Shown here: positions 60,821-64,000 of the stretch, in pieces | Position numbering within the stretch: position 1 is the stretch's first letter | Layout: the number at the start of each line of letters is the position of its first letter | From: CAZZHG01 sp964653655 | GTDB taxonomy: Bacteria > Bdellovibrionota > FAC87 > UBA2466 | Assembly: GCA_964653655.1 (NCBI GenBank) | Contig: CAZZHG010000004.1 | Span: 1 to 64,000 of the forward strand | Length of the DNA: 64,000 bases | Direction: 5' to 3' | Notes under the pieces: model-generated | The model's database searches: none | Told to the model about the DNA's origin: nothing | The model's input: the letters and a program-made list of their open reading frames with translations, nothing else | Position numbers and translations under genes: made by a program

Positions 60821-62515
60821 TCAAAGAGTCTGAAGGAAGCGGATGACGTCGAGTTTCTGATCCGGGCTGAGAAGTTCCTGCCCATTCGTCAGAAAAATCC
60901 CCTCATCGTGCCCCCCATTGCCGAGACCACGCTTTTTTGAATCGAAGTATTTCTCGCCGTCCCGTTTCCAAGCGGCCGGCGTCGTGTCGGCCAACGGATA
61001 TCCATTGCAACCCGAGTCGAAGTCGGTTTTGGGATCGATCGCTTCACCGGCGAAGTACGTCTTCGGGCGCTCCTCACCTCGAGTGAGTACGGCGCAAAGG
61101 CTCGGCGCTGAATTGTTGTGAAAGTACGGCCACCGGGCCCAAACACCCACAAGCGGCGGCGGCACGTAACCCTCCTGCGGTACGACGAGAATCCCCTTCC
61201 GCCGGGAAAGGCCAAGGGGGTTGAGCCGCTTGGCAAGAGAGCTCATGCCCTTGGCTCGGTAGGGATCGGTTCCGACATCGAAAACCGGAGTGCTCTCGTG
61301 GTAGCTCACCTCAACGGTCTTCAAACGATCGGCGGCGGATAGCGAAGCAGATCCCGTTTGCTCCCAGGCCTTCCGGTAACTTCCATGGCAACGGACGCAG
61401 TGGTTCTCGAACAACTTCTGGCCGCGCTTTGCCGCTTCCAGATCGAATTGATCGGCGGGAAAGAAATCCGTAAACCGAGGGGCCTCGGTCGCGAAGACGG
61501 CGGCCGTCAGCTCCTCGACCACTTTGCCGTTCGCGTCGAGCCAGCTCTCCAGCTTCGGCAAGTCGACTCCCCTTCCGATCTCGTTCCAAAGGAAATTCGT
61601 ATAGATCGGATTTCCCGAAACGAGCGATCCGTCGCTGAGCCAACGATTCTTGTACTTCAGGTTCCACCAGACGGCGGGCTTGCTCTCGGAAGGTTCCGTC
61701 GCAAGCGGCTCCGGGTCGGGACGACTCGCAAACCGCGGCTCTTTCGAGGCCAGCTCGTCAGGCGCTCTTCGCGCTAGGGACAAAGCCGTGTGGGCGAGCG
61801 AAGTATCGAGTCCGAGTGCCTGGGGCAACTTGGAATCGACGTAGCGAAGGGCGGATCGGGCCCGGCTGTAGAGGCGCCGCTCCGATGATGTCGTAAACAG
61901 AGTCGCTTGAAAAAGGGGCGCGGGAACCGCCTGGGTTAGCCAGCGAGCCTGGTGGAAGAGCCGATTCGCTCTCGGAAACCGCGTGGTGAGGCCCAACACT
62001 CTTTTCCCGAAGAGCGAGCCCGCGTGGCAGGCGGCGCAGCTGATGGTAAATCCCAGCGCTCCATCGCGAGTCGTCAGGGTCGCGCCCATCGGATAGGTGG
62101 GCCGCTTTCCTCCAGGGTACGGAACTTTATATACGCCGGTGTCGGACTCCAGCGGATAGGGCTGCATGCCGAGCCACTGAAAAAGATCGTTCGCCGATCC
62201 GAGGTTTCCCGCCCATCGGATCGCAGTGAGAAAGATTGCTTTCAAGGGAAGAGAAAACGGGCTGCGAAGCATGCCATCGATGGGGCGGTAGGGGATCAGC
62301 ACTTCGGTGGCGGTCACCGGATATTGAAGAGCATGGAGACGCCCACGTTCCACGGCACTCGGCAAGACGTCCTCGGGGAGGCCATAAGGATTCGGCCTGC
62401 CGGCGGCGGGAACCAAAGCCCCTTCCGACCAGTCTGGAGACAGCGCGGCCCAGGCGGGCGAGACGAGAGTCAGGCACAAAATAGAGATCGGACCAAGGCG
62501 AAGGCGCTTTTTCAC
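60821..62515 (-). CDS. Exported di-heme c-type cytochrome/peroxidase-like protein
   Basis: The product is 564 residues from GTG 62515, chosen to fit the signal peptide (VKKRLRLGPISILCLTLVS, cleavage near AWAAL); a TTG at 62572 is possible. Two heme c sites are present: CAACH (about residue 163) and CVRCH (about 373), the latter within GQKLFENHCVRCHGSYR. Later PYFHNNSAPSLCAVL resembles the end of di-heme peroxidase-like proteins. It should work in the periplasm in electron transfer. It is not a canonical CcpA by length, and the middle region is unusual. Confidence 0.85.
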   Translation of the reverse strand: MKKRLRLGPISILCLTLVSPAWAALSPDWSEGALVPAAGRPNPYGLPEDVLPSAVERGRLHALQYPVTATEVLIPYRPIDGMLRSPFSLPLKAIFLTAIRWAGNLGSANDLFQWLGMQPYPLESDTGVYKVPYPGGKRPTYPMGATLTTRDGALGFTISCAACHAGSLFGKRVLGLTTRFPRANRLFHQARWLTQAVPAPLFQATLFTTSSERRLYSRARSALRYVDSKLPQALGLDTSLAHTALSLARRAPDELASKEPRFASRPDPEPLATEPSESKPAVWWNLKYKNRWLSDGSLVSGNPIYTNFLWNEIGRGVDLPKLESWLDANGKVVEELTAAVFATEAPRFTDFFPADQFDLEAAKRGQKLFENHCVRCHGSYRKAWEQTGSASLSAADRLKTVEVSYHESTPVFDVGTDPYRAKGMSSLAKRLNPLGLSRRKGILVVPQEGYVPPPLVGVWARWPYFHNNSAPSLCAVLTRGEERPKTYFAGEAIDPKTDFDSGCNGYPLADTTPAAWKRDGEKYFDSKKRGLGNGGHDEGIFLTNGQELLSPDQKLDVIRFLQTL

Positions 62516-62691
62516 TCGAAACCAACTTTCAGGGTTCCGTCGGCAATAACGTGATCGAGCGCCCTGGGTCAAGGTAGTGTGAGGGGACTGTTAGCCCCAC
62601 CGGGATTTTTACGACGTACTCCTTCTGAATACGGTCTTTCGTGCGGGAAATCCGGGGTCTCCGCCTTGCATATAAGGACGCGGGGGTCGGG

Positions 62692-64000
62692 ATGAAGGGG
62701 GCGAGCAAGTTAATTCTAGCCATCGGTCTGACATGGACCATGCTCACGCTCGCGGATCCACCGGAACAATTCTTTTCCACCGACCCCTACACCATTCTCG
62801 GTATTGCTCGTTCCGCCGACATCGAGGAGATTCGGCGCGCTCACCGCAAGCACGGCAAACAAAACCAGTTCGAAGGAGACAAAGAGATAAGTGAGGAAAC
62901 GCGCATCGAGCGGATCTGGATTATGAAGCGGGTGAACATGGCAGTGAGCGCATTGCGCGCGGGCGAACCTTACGTAACCCCTCCGGACAAGTTGCCCAAT
63001 GGAGATCCAATCCCCGTGAAACCCGGCTCCTCCGAGGGAGGCGGTCACGGGAGAAGGGCCGCCGCGGATAGCGCGGCCTCTCACGCACGCGGACCTTTCG
63101 CCAAATACGCAGCCGCCTTGCAAGCCACGAAAGATCCCCAGGAGCTAAAGGCACTGTGGGACGCCTGCCTCGCGAAGGAAGGTCCCATGGCATTCTTCGA
63201 GATTAGGGACTCGTTTGCCCTGAGGTTCGTCGAGCTACTCAGAGAGGCACGCAACGACAGCGAGCGGGCAAAAGTATTCTATTTCTACGGAATCTCGAAT
63301 CTCGAGTTACCCGGGCTGGCTTCCGGGCTCGATGCGATGCTGGAGGCTTTGCCCGAGGGGCCCCTGCGCAATCAGCTCCGGTTCATCGACCGGGTGCGGG
63401 CGAGGGATCGCCTGGTCAGCGCCGGCACGGATCGTTCCCTTCTCTATGCTTACGCCGCCGCGGCCGATCAAGTCCACGCCTCGGGCGGGACAAAGTCCAC
63501 GTCGGCCGACCGAGCGGCCGCCGCGGATAAAGCTTGGACCTCCTTAGTAGTGCGAACCCACGAGCCCAACGAGACACGGCCTTTCGACTGGAAATCCGCC
63601 TTCGAATCGGTCGAGGCCACGACGCAGCTTTATCGGGAACAGCCGTTACTCGAGCCTTTTCACACCGTGATTGGAAATGCCTGGGCCCGCGACCCCGCGA
63701 CCTTTCAAGCGGAAATTGGAAAGGCGCGCACCGGCGTCGCGGACGGCCTGGATACTTTGCTGAGAAAGCGAAGAATGCTGGGATGGGCAATCGCGATCCC
63801 GACGGCCGCGATCGCCGCGGCCTGCATCGGTCCCTGCTTGCTGAACATGAACGCGTACTCGCAGCCCGAACTGCTGATGCGGGCATTTCCCGGAATGATC
63901 AGCGGGCTCGCGTCCTATCTTGCGTGGAAGGAAATGACGGGACCTCTCGACTCCATGGTCCGCGGAAGCACGTTGCTCGGCAACTATTCGGCCCGCGCCA
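62692..64000 (+). CDS. Membrane protein with a degenerate J-like domain, 3' end outside the window
   Basis: An open frame of 436 codons starts at ATG 62692 (GGGGGTC upstream) and runs off the right edge. The first 20 residues are a signal-type hydrophobic segment. Residues about 31-88 (STDPYTILGIARSADIEEIR, then MKRVNMAVSAL) follow the J-domain pattern, but the HPD tripeptide is missing and the second helix is short (AHRKHGKQNQ). A linker with Gly/Ser runs and a helical region follow, then a TM near residues 365-385. Without HPD it should not stimulate an Hsp70. Function unknown; the C-terminus is not seen. Confidence 0.75.
   Translation, partial: MKGASKLILAIGLTWTMLTLADPPEQFFSTDPYTILGIARSADIEEIRRAHRKHGKQNQFEGDKEISEETRIERIWIMKRVNMAVSALRAGEPYVTPPDKLPNGDPIPVKPGSSEGGGHGRRAAADSAASHARGPFAKYAAALQATKDPQELKALWDACLAKEGPMAFFEIRDSFALRFVELLREARNDSERAKVFYFYGISNLELPGLASGLDAMLEALPEGPLRNQLRFIDRVRARDRLVSAGTDRSLLYAYAAAADQVHASGGTKSTSADRAAAADKAWTSLVVRTHEPNETRPFDWKSAFESVEATTQLYREQPLLEPFHTVIGNAWARDPATFQAEIGKARTGVADGLDTLLRKRRMLGWAIAIPTAAIAAACIGPCLLNMNAYSQPELLMRAFPGMISGLASYLAWKEMTGPLDSMVRGSTLLGNYSARA

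Noticed and set aside
62573..62691. Small gene between the cytochrome and the J-like gene
   Set aside because: The region is a divergent spacer; short frames show no coding character.

Overview
The window is a 64 kb stretch of a moderately high-GC, densely coded Gram-negative chromosome. Many proteins carry Sec signal peptides or lipoboxes, there is an outer-membrane-type beta-barrel, and there is a good sigma-54-type promoter. Several large secreted proteins have no recognisable family, and there is a TPR protein with a C-terminal DNA-binding region. Together these suggest a deltaproteobacterium-like or Bdellovibrionota-like lineage. That placement is an inference from gene style; no rRNA or other decisive marker is present.

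Layout. 0-15 kb is mostly housekeeping: a left-truncated secreted protein and a small secreted protein (minus strand); dnaE with three co-directional downstream genes (secreted protein, lipoprotein, CDP-alcohol phosphatidyltransferase); ppk1 and a metallophosphoesterase-like gene (minus); lipB and a membrane-anchored DsbA-like protein; a polytopic membrane protein and an exported HAD/FCP-like protein. 15-18 kb holds pyrG, followed by a small secreted-protein gene framed by a 25-bp direct duplication of the pyrG 3' end. 18-27 kb carries a large exported protein, the agmatine deiminase/N-carbamoylputrescine amidase pair (agmatine to putrescine), a CHASE2-cyclase-PilZ sensor and a tRNA-dihydrouridine synthase. 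27-35 kb carries two sugar-nucleotide epimerases, a Thr-rich lipoprotein, a two-subunit molybdenum hydroxylase, a NYN-domain protein and an acyltransferase.

35-54 kb is a surface-polysaccharide region: a GH5-like and two tandem GH26-like exported hydrolases, three glycosyltransferases, a Wzx-type flippase, and an eight-gene rightward operon (priming sugar transferase, polysaccharide deacetylase, Wzz-like protein, O-antigen ligase/polymerase, GT2, epimerase, beta-barrel, large membrane protein) preceded by a sigma-54-like site. The parts needed to prime, assemble, flip, polymerise, regulate chain length, deacetylate and trim a polysaccharide are all there. A tRNA-Gly(CCC) follows. 54-64 kb holds a coupled pair of secreted proteins, a DUF2231-like membrane protein, a radical SAM/SPASM-like enzyme, a lipoprotein, the TPR-DNA-binding protein, a secreted protein, a di-heme cytochrome and a right-truncated gene with a degenerate J-like domain.

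The most unusual signals are small repeat elements. (1) A four-helix-bundle (23S-IVS/S23 family) gene sits between arrays of degenerate hexamers with a short outer inverted repeat. (2) Two gene-less hexamer-periodic hairpin islands share a common core. (3) A 21-bp palindrome with a 5-bp centre occurs twice in opposite orientation, with a longer relative elsewhere. (4) The pyrG 3'-end duplication resembles an integration scar. Several enzymes also show substitutions at normally invariant catalytic positions.
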